A DNA stretch of 56,585 nt, from the NCBI GenBank assembly GCA_021772635.1, contig JAJFLP010000004.1, positions 1 to 56,585 of the forward strand. Direction: 5' to 3'. Below are positions 11,854 to 21,046 of the stretch, in pieces. The notes below the pieces were generated by a model. That model saw nothing but the letters and a program-made list of their open reading frames with translations. It made no database searches and was not told where the DNA came from. Source of the DNA: Verrucomicrobiota bacterium (lineage in GTDB: Bacteria; Verrucomicrobiota; Lentisphaeria; JABSQK01; JAJFLO01). The first letter of the stretch is position 1; each line of letters starts with the position of its first letter. Position numbers and translations under genes: made by a program.

Positions 11854-14800
11854 ATGATTTCCAAGTCCAGAACACGCGGTCCCCTCTTTCTAATGGACTC
11901 GTATACCAATCGTCGCGCAGAGTCCGCTCTCTACGGCAACTCTGATACTCGATTCCCACTCGGATTTTTGCGAAATCGACTGCTCGCTGCCTCCTTGATC
12001 TCCTGGACCCTTTGTATCCCCCTCGCACATGGTTACTACGTCGAAAAATACACTGGGGAAGCGAAGTTTTTCCAGGAGTTACTGAGAAACGGCCTCTTTG
12101 ACTATGCGGATCTTCAACTCACCATAATGCGCTCATCCTTTGCTGGTCACGCCGACGAAATCACGTTCATGTATGCCCAGTATCACGCAGCGCGCGGTCA
12201 GCGCGGCAAAGCGGCGGAATTATGTCGATCAATCGGAAAGGAGAGTAAGGTGTATACGCGAGCGTGCTTGAAACGAGCAACGCTTGCAACGGATAGGGGT
12301 AGAAGAGAACGAGCGTATCGGGCATACTTCACCTCGTTAAGAACTGTAGAGGCGATCACGGACGATGTCGAGCGTTTCAAATCTGCGGTATCGAGTTATT
12401 CGCGGCTGTTGCAAGATGAGGGGAAGCCGATAGAGGCGGTAAGCACCCTACGTTATCTATCTAAACTTTCCGGTCAGCATTCGGTTCCAATGCGACAGCT
12501 CTCCTTCCTTTCCGCCAGGACAGGCCTTCGCGCGCTTGATGTTGTGGTCGGCAAGAGATCATTGAACGGTAACGAGAAAGCCCTCGTTAGAGAGATTTTG
12601 AGCGAATTGGAGTCTCTACTATGGGTAGCCGACGGTATTGATGTAGCTGCGTACGCTGAACTGGGTCACGGACGGCTGTTATTGAATGAGACGCAAAGCG
12701 CTCTACAGACATTAAAGGATGGCCTCGAAGCGGCGAATTCCGCGATGCATCGCGGAATTCGCAATAGAATATCAACTGCCAGAATGGCGATTCAATATTA
12801 CCTTGGAGAGGGCTACTGGCAATCGTCGCTAAATGTGGCAGCAGATGCTGATTCGGATGCTGAGAAAATCGCAATCAAAGCATTTAACAGTTTTCGCAGG
12901 GTCGCCGATGAAAGTCAAGATTCGTATCTTCGGGGCCAAGGTTATCTTAAGATTTCTTCGATCAATGAAACCATCGCGAAACGCTTCGGCAGCAAGGTGA
13001 AGTTGCCTGATAGCCTGGCGGCGCGAATGAGTTTGAAAACCGGACAGGTACTACTTCGCGCGCGAGAATATTCGAGATCAGCTGATTCGTTTCTCGAAAG
13101 CATCGCGCTCAATCCACACGCGAACACCGTAAAACGGTCGCTTTACTTATCAGCGGTCTGCCTTTCCCGCGCAAGGAAGTTTTGGGAAGCCGCAGCGGTG
13201 ACTGACTATATGTTGGAAATATACCCGGACTCGCGCTACTCGCCCGCCGCCTTGTACAACCTCGCGATACATCAACGTCAGGCAAGCAGAGATCCGGCAT
13301 TAGCTGACACTGACTTACCAAAACTCTACGCCGCTGATTGTCTTGATTCCTTTGAACGTTTTACCGTCGTTGCTCCCGAACATCCCCGCACCGCTTTTGC
13401 TCGATTCGAAATTGCAGAGTTCCACTATCGGATGGGAATTCGGTACCGCCAGAACCTGCGCGACCTGACTTCCGCAACGTTGCAGGACAATGAAAACATT
13501 GATAAGACCCGAGGTATTTCGAACTTGATGCGATCCGAGTGCGTTAAAGCGCGCATAGCCTATGAAAAAGTGATTGATACGCACGCCGCATCGGAGTTTC
13601 GTAGAGACGCCTTTTACCGCCTTGCCTGGATTGCTCGATTACTCGATGAGCACGCAGATGCCGCGAAGTATTTTATCAGCTATTCGAGTACTGCTGCATT
13701 GAGTGGATTGAAGTCAGTTAACGCAAAGTACTTCGCAGCGTATCATTTAATGCGTAGTAATAAAATCGATGACGCGATTAAGTACTACTCCGAATTTCTA
13801 GCGGTGGCTGAGAATGAGAGGTCGATATCGACAACACAGGAGACTGAGAGCTATCAGGCGCATGCATTAGTTTCCCTCGCGCACTGCTACGAGACGAAGG
13901 CGGCTGGCATCACCCAGAAAACCGCTAAAACCAACCACCAAGAAAATTCCAATGTTGCGGCGGAAAGTAGCGGGAAGGGAAAAGTTGAACGTGAACAGGA
14001 GGCAGAGGTTACCGGTCTTTTGAGGAACGCACTGGACGCGTTACTTTTGCTTACTAACGACTTCCCGAAATCGAGGAAATTGTTGCCCGTCGCGATGGCA
14101 AGAGCAGGGGCGATGCATATAAAACTAGGCGAATATCGCGAAGGAAAAGACTGGTACGAGCGATTAAATCGCGAATTTCCTGAATCCGACATTGGCCGGC
14201 AGTCGATCTTCAAGCTGGGACAGACATTCTGCGATATGAACCGATGGGCTTCGGGGTCGGAGGTTTTTACGCAACTGCTGCCGGCGTTCCCAATAATTCA
14301 CGGTAGCCAACTCCGCTATATAGCCCGTCGCCTCTATGCCGACCAAACCGGCAACGGGATGCCTGGCCTCGATCCGGAACTTGTTCTAAAAGCGAACGCA
14401 GAAATATTAAAGCGGTATAGCGACATAGACGAATCCAAGGCCGAAAATTACCTGATTCGTGAAGAGGCCTTTGCGCGAGCCGCGGAGTGTTACTTAATCG
14501 TGCAGAATTACGATAAGGCCCTTGACTTGTACAACGAATTTCTACGAGAGTATTTGCGTTACAGCGATAAGAGAACGCAGACAATCGGGCCACATTATTT
14601 CGATATATGGATCAAAAAAGCACAGTGTCTTCGAGCGCTGAACCGCGAACCCGAGGCATTGGAATGCCTGAACCACGTTCTGCGATACGTAACTGTCGAC
14701 GACGATCCCGCGCGTTACTACCGGGTTCTTTATGAATCGGGCGACATCATGTCTGAAATCTCCGACCCTGCCAGCGTTCGAAAGTCGATTGCAAGATATC

Positions 14801-14988
14801 TGCAAATTACGAACTTCGCAGATAAAAGTGACGCGAGATTACGGCCGTGGATTGAGAAGGCATATTATCGTGGGGCAATCGCCTGCGCCGCCATCGGAGA
14901 CTCGAATGCAGCATCCGGTCTCGTTAGGGGGTACCTGGATAGTTTTCCGAATGGCGAATATCGCAGAGAGATTAGGGACTTAATGTAG
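11854..14988 (+). CDS. Large exported TPR-like repeat protein
   Basis: 1044 residues. A hydrophobic stretch LLAASLISWTLCIPLAHG (about 43-60) ending in a likely cleavage site indicates export, and the rest is alpha-helical with many degenerate 34-residue TPR-like units, for example AALYNLAIHQRQ, AFYRLAWIARLLDEHADAAKYF and SIFKLGQTFCDMNRW. Spacing resembles the YbgF/BamD-like TPR proteins of the envelope, so an assembly or scaffolding role is possible; this is inference. The N-region before the hydrophobic segment is long, and a TTG at 11968 would give a normal signal peptide, so the start is uncertain. No enzyme domain seen. Monocistronic. Confidence 0.75.
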   Translation: MISKSRTRGPLFLMDSYTNRRAESALYGNSDTRFPLGFLRNRLLAASLISWTLCIPLAHGYYVEKYTGEAKFFQELLRNGLFDYADLQLTIMRSSFAGHADEITFMYAQYHAARGQRGKAAELCRSIGKESKVYTRACLKRATLATDRGRRERAYRAYFTSLRTVEAITDDVERFKSAVSSYSRLLQDEGKPIEAVSTLRYLSKLSGQHSVPMRQLSFLSARTGLRALDVVVGKRSLNGNEKALVREILSELESLLWVADGIDVAAYAELGHGRLLLNETQSALQTLKDGLEAANSAMHRGIRNRISTARMAIQYYLGEGYWQSSLNVAADADSDAEKIAIKAFNSFRRVADESQDSYLRGQGYLKISSINETIAKRFGSKVKLPDSLAARMSLKTGQVLLRAREYSRSADSFLESIALNPHANTVKRSLYLSAVCLSRARKFWEAAAVTDYMLEIYPDSRYSPAALYNLAIHQRQASRDPALADTDLPKLYAADCLDSFERFTVVAPEHPRTAFARFEIAEFHYRMGIRYRQNLRDLTSATLQDNENIDKTRGISNLMRSECVKARIAYEKVIDTHAASEFRRDAFYRLAWIARLLDEHADAAKYFISYSSTAALSGLKSVNAKYFAAYHLMRSNKIDDAIKYYSEFLAVAENERSISTTQETESYQAHALVSLAHCYETKAAGITQKTAKTNHQENSNVAAESSGKGKVEREQEAEVTGLLRNALDALLLLTNDFPKSRKLLPVAMARAGAMHIKLGEYREGKDWYERLNREFPESDIGRQSIFKLGQTFCDMNRWASGSEVFTQLLPAFPIIHGSQLRYIARRLYADQTGNGMPGLDPELVLKANAEILKRYSDIDESKAENYLIREEAFARAAECYLIVQNYDKALDLYNEFLREYLRYSDKRTQTIGPHYFDIWIKKAQCLRALNREPEALECLNHVLRYVTVDDDPARYYRVLYESGDIMSEISDPASVRKSIARYLQITNFADKSDARLRPWIEKAYYRGAIACAAIGDSNAASGLVRGYLDSFPNGEYRREIRDLM

Positions 14989-15270
14989 CACGATCAGTAA
15001 CGGTAAACGACTATATTCCAGTTCGGTTGGGTATCTGGAATTCGCCGCAATCTGTCCACGAAAGGAAATCCAGTGTAGGCGGGGTGTTGCGAGACCTGCG
15101 AGTGGCCTGCGGCGACGCTTTTTATGATAAAGGAATCTATCTGCATCTAAATCGCTACCGGGTCTTAATCCCGACTTTGATATCTAAATACGCACAAGAT
15201 TTCATCGGAACTGCCGTTGCCGAGCGCCTTTTTCTTCGGGAAAGCAAAATCAATACGTAACCAAACCAAA

Positions 15271-16629
15271 TTAACGCCAATCGGTATTGTTTTGATATTC
15301 CTTGGATACGAGGTACTGAATATCGATTTCACCGACAATTTCCGTGCTGTCGAAAAGGGCCGCCGCTTCGGCCGTTTTAGGAGGTTCTAAGGCCTCGTCA
15401 ATGTATTCTTTTAGATCGGCGAGGACGTCTTTGCTATCTTGATACCGGCTATCTCGGTCTTTCTTCAATAGTTTTGCGAGTATCAATTGCAGGCTTTCGG
15501 GGAATCCAGGATCTATTCGGTGCGGACCGAGAGGGCACTCATTTTTTATCTTCCGCATCAGTGCCGTGAGTGAACCTGCTGTAAAGGGCTTTTGGTCGAG
15601 AAGTATTTCGTATGCGATCACCCCTAGCGCGAAAAGGTCGGCTCGACTGTCTACGACAGATGACGAATAGGATTCAGGCGACATATAACAGGGTGTCCCC
15701 AGGATATCCAGTGATTGCGTAAGGTCTGAATTTGGTAGTCGTGCGAACCCGAAATCCGCCACTTTTACGAACAGATCCTCATTGATCATAATATTTTCAG
15801 GCTTCAGGTCGCGGTGGCAAATGTTGCTGTTATGAATTTCTTGCAGCGCTTCCGCAATTTGGCATATGATATGAATTTTCTGTAACAGATTGACGGCCAG
15901 GTTATTTTCAATGTAATATCTCAACGATCGACCACGCACATACTCCATGACGATAAATGGTAACAACTCTTCTTCAGATAACCCGTAGTCTAAAATTCTG
16001 ACGATATTAGGGTGGTTAAGAAGTGAGGCTGTTTCGGCTTCTCTAAGAAACCTTTCAAGAATCTCCCGTTTCGTCGTTTCTTTTGAACTTTCGCCCGGTG
16101 GGTTCAAAAGCTTCAGCGCATATGTCGAATTACTATCATCGTTTATGTCTCTGGCAAGATATACGACTCCTGTCGCTCCTTTTCCCAAAATGCGCGTCAA
16201 CCGGTATTTCGATATGATCCGCGTAGTGGTCGTCATTAATCCGCTCCCCAGCCCAGGTTCCTGTGGCGGGGGGCAATTTGCAGCCACGCGGTTTAAGACG
16301 CCATTGACTTTTTTTATGTCGATCGGTTGGGTTAGATAGTCGTCCCCTCCAACATCGGCGCACTCGGCCATAGCCGACAGTCGTTGTTTATCGGATATCA
16401 ATATAATCGTTATACCCGGCTGTTTTTCCTTCAACGAAGCCAAAAATTTCCGGTCAGGTTCGCCCGCCGTTATATCGGCAATTACGAGGCCAATTCTCTC
16501 CTCAGTCGATACTAAGTCGATCGCTTTATGAGTGCTGTCCGTTGCGCGAACCGTAAATCGGCGACTCGAAAGTACATTCGAAACTAACTCTCGACTCGCT
16601 GTATCTGTGATTTTTACTAGTCCTACCAT
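15271..16629 (-). CDS. Receiver domain-Ser/Thr protein kinase fusion
   Basis: 452 residues: an N-terminal response-regulator receiver (1-115) and a Hanks-type kinase (141-415). The receiver keeps the phosphorylatable aspartate (D52), but the usual K-P near its end is Q-P (TQPI at 100-103), so phosphorylation-driven switching may be altered. The kinase is canonical: GKGATGVVYLARD loop, YALKLL lysine, ICHRDLKPENIMI, ADFGFA and GTPCYMSPE. It therefore combines two-component and eukaryote-like signalling in one soluble protein. It lies on the same strand as, and downstream of, the sigma factor, zinc-ribbon and pseudokinase genes, though gaps of several hundred bases argue against one tight operon. 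Confidence 0.88.
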   Translation of the reverse strand: MVGLVKITDTASRELVSNVLSSRRFTVRATDSTHKAIDLVSTEERIGLVIADITAGEPDRKFLASLKEKQPGITIILISDKQRLSAMAECADVGGDDYLTQPIDIKKVNGVLNRVAANCPPPQEPGLGSGLMTTTTRIISKYRLTRILGKGATGVVYLARDINDDSNSTYALKLLNPPGESSKETTKREILERFLREAETASLLNHPNIVRILDYGLSEEELLPFIVMEYVRGRSLRYYIENNLAVNLLQKIHIICQIAEALQEIHNSNICHRDLKPENIMINEDLFVKVADFGFARLPNSDLTQSLDILGTPCYMSPESYSSSVVDSRADLFALGVIAYEILLDQKPFTAGSLTALMRKIKNECPLGPHRIDPGFPESLQLILAKLLKKDRDSRYQDSKDVLADLKEYIDEALEPPKTAEAAALFDSTEIVGEIDIQYLVSKEYQNNTDWR

Positions 16630-17053
16630 AGCAAATTCGAATATCGATTGACGGCTAGGTTCAGGTAAGGTTTACTGCCAGATGGATATCGACTTTCACG
16701 TGGAAACTCGACGAACACTGATCGATAAAGCGTACCACCCGCCTCAGTTTAATAAATTTTGATGAGCGCTGAATACCTTATGCATATAGTTGCACCTGGT
16801 AAATATATCAACTGGCGAAGGATAATAATGTGGGTGGAAAATATGGGATCAGGTAAAGACGGGGATGAGGTGTATCTACTCATCATTTGAACGTGGTGCT
16901 GTTGAGTTGGGCTGACTGCTTCCTCAATGGACCACCACGAGGCCGATCTGCGTTCAATCATGGTTGAAATTCAGATCGTAGACTAATCAGGAAACCCAGC
17001 GCTACGGACACGTAGACAGGCGCAGGGTGAGAAGTTCGGGTGCTTTTACGTGT
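16630..17053. other. Intergenic, no recognised feature
   Basis: 424 bp between the receiver-kinase gene and the sigma factor gene. No convincing gene, repeat-family copy or terminator was found. It includes the upstream region of the receiver-kinase gene and a weak dyad CTACGGACACGTAG near 17010. Confidence 0.5.
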
Positions 17054-17899
17054 CTATTGGCTGCAAACGCTTAGTTGTGCCGGAAAAGCTTCATCCGCAA
17101 GCATTTTTCGAAGTTTCGACAATGCCTTCAGTTGAATTTGTCGTATCCCTTCGCGGGTTAAGTTCAACCTTTTTCCGGTCTCCTCCAGTGTTTTCCTTCG
17201 ATCACCATTGAGACCGTAGCGTAGAAAAAGTACCGCGTATTCGCGTCTATCTAGAGTTTTTAGCAATTTATTGAGTAACTCAATCCTTTCACTACTCTCC
17301 ATCGCGTTGGCCGGTGATTGAGCCTTGTCGTCGGGGATTATGTCCGTCAGGCGAATTTCGTCGCCATCGAAGGCGCCGTCCTGGAGTGAAATTGCTTTCG
17401 GTTCGGCATTTTTTAAGCGCCCGACTATTCCAACACTTAAATCAAGTTTCACTGATAATTCGTGATCAGTCGGTTCACGGCCGAAATTGTGCTGAAACTG
17501 TGTACAAACGGATTTAATCTTTTTGATTCTTGACGAAACTGTAGCTGGTGTGCTTAGAACTCTCCCGTTTTCCAGTAACCGGCGTCGAATTGCGCGCTTG
17601 ATCCACCAGACCGCGTAGGTGCTGAATTTAACCCCCCTCGACCAATCAAACCTCTTAACTGCCTCAATTAATCCCACATTCCCCTCTGAGATCAACTCCC
17701 GGAGCGGAACTCCGAATCCTTTGTACTCATGTGAGATTTTTACGACTAAACGCAAATTGCTAAGGATAAACTTTCGTCTGGCAAGGTCGTCACCCGCCTC
17801 TATCCGCTTCGCGAGTTCAACCTCTTCTTTCGGTTGAATCACAGGAATCGCGGAAATCTCCTGCATATATTGATCTAAATTGTCATAGTCAGTTGTCAT
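17054..17899 (-). CDS. Sigma-70 family RNA polymerase sigma factor (group 2-like)
   Basis: 281 residues from the ATG at 17899; an upstream extension to 17998 has no family match. Region 1.2 (YMQEISAIPVIQPKEEVELAKRI, about 11-33) is followed by region 2 with NLRLVV and KFSTYAVWWIKRAIRRRL, region 3 with RIKKI and the GREPTDHEL segment, and region 4 with the TREGIRQIQLKALSKLRK helix-turn-helix. It lacks the long acidic N-terminus of RpoD, so it is probably an alternative (RpoS/RpoH/SigB-like) factor. Context with kinases suggests a stress or developmental role, which is inference. Confidence 0.92.
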   Translation of the reverse strand: MTTDYDNLDQYMQEISAIPVIQPKEEVELAKRIEAGDDLARRKFILSNLRLVVKISHEYKGFGVPLRELISEGNVGLIEAVKRFDWSRGVKFSTYAVWWIKRAIRRRLLENGRVLSTPATVSSRIKKIKSVCTQFQHNFGREPTDHELSVKLDLSVGIVGRLKNAEPKAISLQDGAFDGDEIRLTDIIPDDKAQSPANAMESSERIELLNKLLKTLDRREYAVLFLRYGLNGDRRKTLEETGKRLNLTREGIRQIQLKALSKLRKMLADEAFPAQLSVCSQ

Positions 17900-18006
17900 A
17901 AAGAAGGCCCTGGTTTCATTAAGAATTAGTGTGATCGATTGCGTATCCGCAGTCCGGCAACTATACAGCGGTGTCGCAAACCGCAGTATTCGGGCCAACT
18001 TTTATC

Positions 18007-18034
18007 ATAATATATGTAAGATATTTATTGTAAA
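18007..18034 (-). promoter_or_regulatory. Possible promoter of the sigma factor gene
   Basis: On the minus strand TTTACA (18029-18034) and TATTAT (18007-18012) are separated by 16 bp, about 110 bp upstream of the chosen start. The region is strongly AT-rich. The -35-like box is one of several TGTAAA sites in this gap. Confidence 0.35.
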
Positions 18035-18120
18035 TTGTTTATGTGAAAGTTTACAGGTATTCTATCATCGCGGATGTGGCAGTCAGATGTAAACTAAGTT
18101 GGTGGCTGTAAACTATGTTG
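18029..18120. promoter_or_regulatory. Cluster of TGTAAA sites upstream of sigma factor gene
   Basis: An inverted pair TGTAAA (18029) and TTTACA (18050), and a direct pair TGTAAACTAAGTTG (18088) and TGTAAACTATGTTG (18107) with 19-bp spacing. Such clustered sites resemble binding sites for a transcription factor. This is pattern only. Confidence 0.35.
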
Positions 18121-18256
18121 ACGATAGTGTGTAGGGTATAGGAAAGAACTTCGCGGAGCGGGTTTTCGGTAGCGCTGGGATACGAAACGAATGTATGACG
18201 GTGGCGTGTAGTGCGATGCGGACAAAATGAAGATTGTGATGTTTCGGGAAGGCCGA

Positions 18257-19204
18257 TTACTCGGAGAGCTCTTGGTAGACCGTACGCTTACGGTGCCCAC
18301 CGATTCTTACGTTTGCGGCGAGTTTAAAGAACTGGTACAGGGTCGGAGGGATTAACGAGAATTGCAGTGTAAATTCGAGTTCTGACTTCCTTCCGGAGTT
18401 CCCCATTTCCTGCAGGTGTTCGACAACGTTTCTCATTGATTCGTTACAGTGGGGCGCCCACCCCGCCATTATCTGCTTAATGTCTTCATAGGGATTACTG
18501 GAAAATGTCGGCGTTTTGTAGAGTTTGCTGTAAATGGTATCTGGCAACGATTCCTCCAGCAATGACTTAATATCCTGCCCTAGTTCTTCTTGCGGCGCCG
18601 GTTCGTGAGAAATCTCTCTATGTAGCTCAGCCAACGCCGAAAACAATTTTTCAGTATAATCATTAAACTTCTCTATTGATTTAATTTCTTCACTTTCCAT
18701 CGCTAATAACAGTTCTCTTGCCAACAATTTGTAGAGCTTGTCGTAAAGCGTGAGGAACTCGTAATACTTCTCCTCGATGAACCCTTTATATTTGCGACGG
18801 CTCATACCGCCGCCACTCGATTCTCCCGTATCGTTTGTGACGCCGTCGAATTTCGCCGATAACTTCTCCAGCTGTTTATCAACGAGTATAGCAAGTAGCG
18901 TACATTCCCAGCGTTTATCCCGTTTTAGACAGGTGATTTCGGATTTATCCAGGCCAAAGTCATCTGTGATGATATCGACCTCACTCTCCTTTAGTGACTC
19001 GAATATGGAGGGTGTTCCGTCATCTACTGGCCGAGCGGGCCTGTCGTGCGTTGCGGAAGGTGAGGCGGGTGTTTCGGTATCAAGGAAATTCGCGACGACA
19101 AAATTGCCGTCGCACTGCGGGCACTCAGCGATAGTGCCGATGGATTCCACCGGAACCTCTAATTCACAACTGCATTCCGGACAAGATATTAACGATGATT
19201 GCAT
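18257..19204 (-). CDS. Zinc-ribbon protein of unknown function
   Basis: 315 residues with an N-terminal four-cysteine zinc ribbon, CPEC at 9-12 and CPQC at 33-36, of the kind often found at the start of regulatory or membrane-linked PVC proteins. The rest (about 75-315) is predicted helical and charged, with no domain recognised and no membrane helix or signal peptide. Its zinc-ribbon start parallels that of the neighbouring pseudokinase, on the same strand, so the two may act together. It is not a kinase: no HRD or DFG motif. Confidence 0.7.
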   Translation of the reverse strand: MQSSLISCPECSCELEVPVESIGTIAECPQCDGNFVVANFLDTETPASPSATHDRPARPVDDGTPSIFESLKESEVDIITDDFGLDKSEITCLKRDKRWECTLLAILVDKQLEKLSAKFDGVTNDTGESSGGGMSRRKYKGFIEEKYYEFLTLYDKLYKLLARELLLAMESEEIKSIEKFNDYTEKLFSALAELHREISHEPAPQEELGQDIKSLLEESLPDTIYSKLYKTPTFSSNPYEDIKQIMAGWAPHCNESMRNVVEHLQEMGNSGRKSELEFTLQFSLIPPTLYQFFKLAANVRIGGHRKRTVYQELSE

Positions 19205-19290
19205 AAGTGCTTCCTCAAGCGAGCATTCTTACGACGAATAAATAGACCAGCCGTCAACGCAATTTATCATATTGCTACCGAAAAAGTTCC

Positions 19291-19572
19291 ACAACCATCC
19301 CATCGAGGATGAACCCGTGGGACGACTAATCGGAGTCGAAATCGAAATCGCGATCGAAATAGTTGTTTAGTTTTTGTGCGAGTCAGTTGCCTATAGGCAA
19401 GTAACAAGGGGGAACGATCCCGATTTCGATTTCGAGAAAAAAGTACACGGATCGATTCCCACAGGGGGCAGCAGGTAAAATGCGAACTGCGTGTTTCCGC
19501 AAAATCCCGTATTTTAGATCATTCACCGGCAAAATCTGCTGATTTTGGATCGCTATGGGATCACAGTGAAAA
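19291..19572 (+). repeat. Repeat family D, left copy
   Basis: 282 bp, matched along its whole length by an inverted copy at 25193-25474. Landmarks are ACAACCATCCCAT at the outer end, CCGTGGGACGAC, runs of TCGAAATCG, the palindrome TTGCCTATAGGCAA, GCAGGTAAAAT, and GGGATCACAGTG at the inner end. It abuts the pseudokinase stop codon. Confidence 0.8.
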
Positions 19573-19576
19573 AGTT

Positions 19577-20578
19577 TTATAAATCTGCCGGCTTCAATTT
19601 TCTTTCGAGAATTCTGATAAGATCTCTCTCTACGTCGAAAAATGACTGGTAGCGTGATTCGGGCTTTCTCTTGACCATAACTCGAAGAACTTCGGCAAGT
19701 GCCGGACGGATGTTTTTCATCTTATCCTTATCGACACTCAATGTTAAAGTCTCCTCGCCCCTCAGGCGGCTCTTTAATTTCCTTAGTTCGTTTTCCGTGT
19801 AGTATGTGGCCGCGGTTAACATGTTATACAACACCATACCAATATTAAAAATCTCGCTGGGCACGTCCTCCGGATCCCCTGTAAATTGCTCGAACGAGAC
19901 GTGAAATTTGGAGCCTATCGGTTTTTCGTCAGATTTCTCTGCCGCTATATCACGCGGCAGCGCAAGGCTGAAATCATAGAAGCATAGGCCACGTGATCGG
20001 GAAAGTATTATATTCTCCGGCTTAAAGTTTCGGTAGAGAAAACCGTGATTATATATGTGTGTTGCGGCCGACAACATTCGCAACCCGGCGATTATCACCT
20101 CGACTTCCTTAAATGGGCCGCGTTCGTCCAGTATCTTGGCTACACGTTCGCCACCGTAGTACTCAGTAGCAAGGTAATACTCGTCGTTGTCAGATCCGTA
20201 TTCAATGCCGCTCAGGATGCACGGGTGACTCTCTAAGCTATATAGTATGTCTGCTTCGTATTCCAACTTCTCGATAAGTTCTCCGTCGTCGCGCCGATCT
20301 CTGGGCAATACTTTTACTGCGAATTGATGATAGGGGAAGTCCTCGTTAAACGCCCTGTAAACCGCGGCCCGGTCACCACCCGAAATAGGATAGTAGAGCC
20401 AGAATTTTCCGATTTTCTTAGGGACTATTCCGGAAGAATTGCACGACGGGCACACAACCACGTCTAAAGCGGGAACCCCGTCGGTCGCAACCTGTGCGTG
20501 GCAAGTATGACAGAGGAAGCCTCCCTGGGTGAAGGCCTCAATTTGACTCCGTGAACTAGTATCGAATAAATTTTCCAT
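19577..20578 (-). CDS. Zinc-ribbon pseudokinase
   Basis: 333 residues: an N-terminal zinc ribbon (CHTC at 23-26, CPSC at 43-46) then a protein kinase-like fold. The ATP-anchoring lysine is kept (FAVKVL, K89), but the catalytic loop reads YRNFKPEN (182-189): the H of HRD is Y and its catalytic D is N184. DFG is DFS (202-204), and the glycine loop is degenerate (SGGDRAAVY). Phosphotransfer is therefore unlikely; a scaffolding or nucleotide-sensing role is inferred. The C-lobe keeps the E-I-F-N-I-G-M-V-L-Y helix. It is divergently transcribed from the WD40 membrane protein, and both lie between inverted family D repeats. Confidence 0.85.
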   Translation of the reverse strand: MENLFDTSSRSQIEAFTQGGFLCHTCHAQVATDGVPALDVVVCPSCNSSGIVPKKIGKFWLYYPISGGDRAAVYRAFNEDFPYHQFAVKVLPRDRRDDGELIEKLEYEADILYSLESHPCILSGIEYGSDNDEYYLATEYYGGERVAKILDERGPFKEVEVIIAGLRMLSAATHIYNHGFLYRNFKPENIILSRSRGLCFYDFSLALPRDIAAEKSDEKPIGSKFHVSFEQFTGDPEDVPSEIFNIGMVLYNMLTAATYYTENELRKLKSRLRGEETLTLSVDKDKMKNIRPALAEVLRVMVKRKPESRYQSFFDVERDLIRILERKLKPADL

Positions 20579-20940
20579 AACGGGAACAGTCGTTGCGTCA
20601 GTGACGTTTTTTTTGGGGAGTCGGTAGCGGCGGGCGCGTTATGAAACCCTAAATAAACAGTAGAAAAGATACTGGGGGAATAAACATTTTCCTAACATGG
20701 ATTCTCAAAAATTACCCAAATTTAAGCGCGATACTTTAAATTTTATGCTACGTCGGTATAATCTTGGAAAGAGATGTCCGGTCCGGGCGGCGGGATGATT
20801 GCAATTTCGGGAGCTGTCGAATTCGAACGAGTCTTCGATCGTCAACACTCAGCATTTTCTCTGGGTGACGCCGCCGCGCCTAATTATACGTCTGAAACGA
20901 ATCTTGCAAAAGAACCTCGATTCGCGGGATCAGACGAACA

Positions 20941-21026
20941 TGCAGGAAGAGTCTTCCCGCACTATCGGGATCCTCGCTTATGCGGGACGGGTAATCCGAA
21001 CGAAATCCCGAAGACGTTCGGGACAA
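20941..21026. repeat. Repeat family C fragment, copy 2
   Basis: Carries GAAGAGTCTTCCCGCACTAT, GCTTATGCGGGACGGGTAAT and CCCGAAGACGTTCGGGA, the modules found at 42250-42320. It lies in the divergent gap between the pseudokinase and WD40 genes, ending about 20 bp before the latter's start. The rest of this 468-bp gap is AT-rich around 20640-20760, where promoters for both genes would be expected. Confidence 0.65.
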
Positions 21027-21046
21027 ATTAAATTTAGGTTAGAGAC

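Noticed and set aside
15027-15260. 77-codon plus-strand open frame between the TPR gene and the receiver-kinase gene
   Set aside because: It begins with TTG, lacks a ribosome site, domain or compositional pattern, and sits in a plain intergenic gap.
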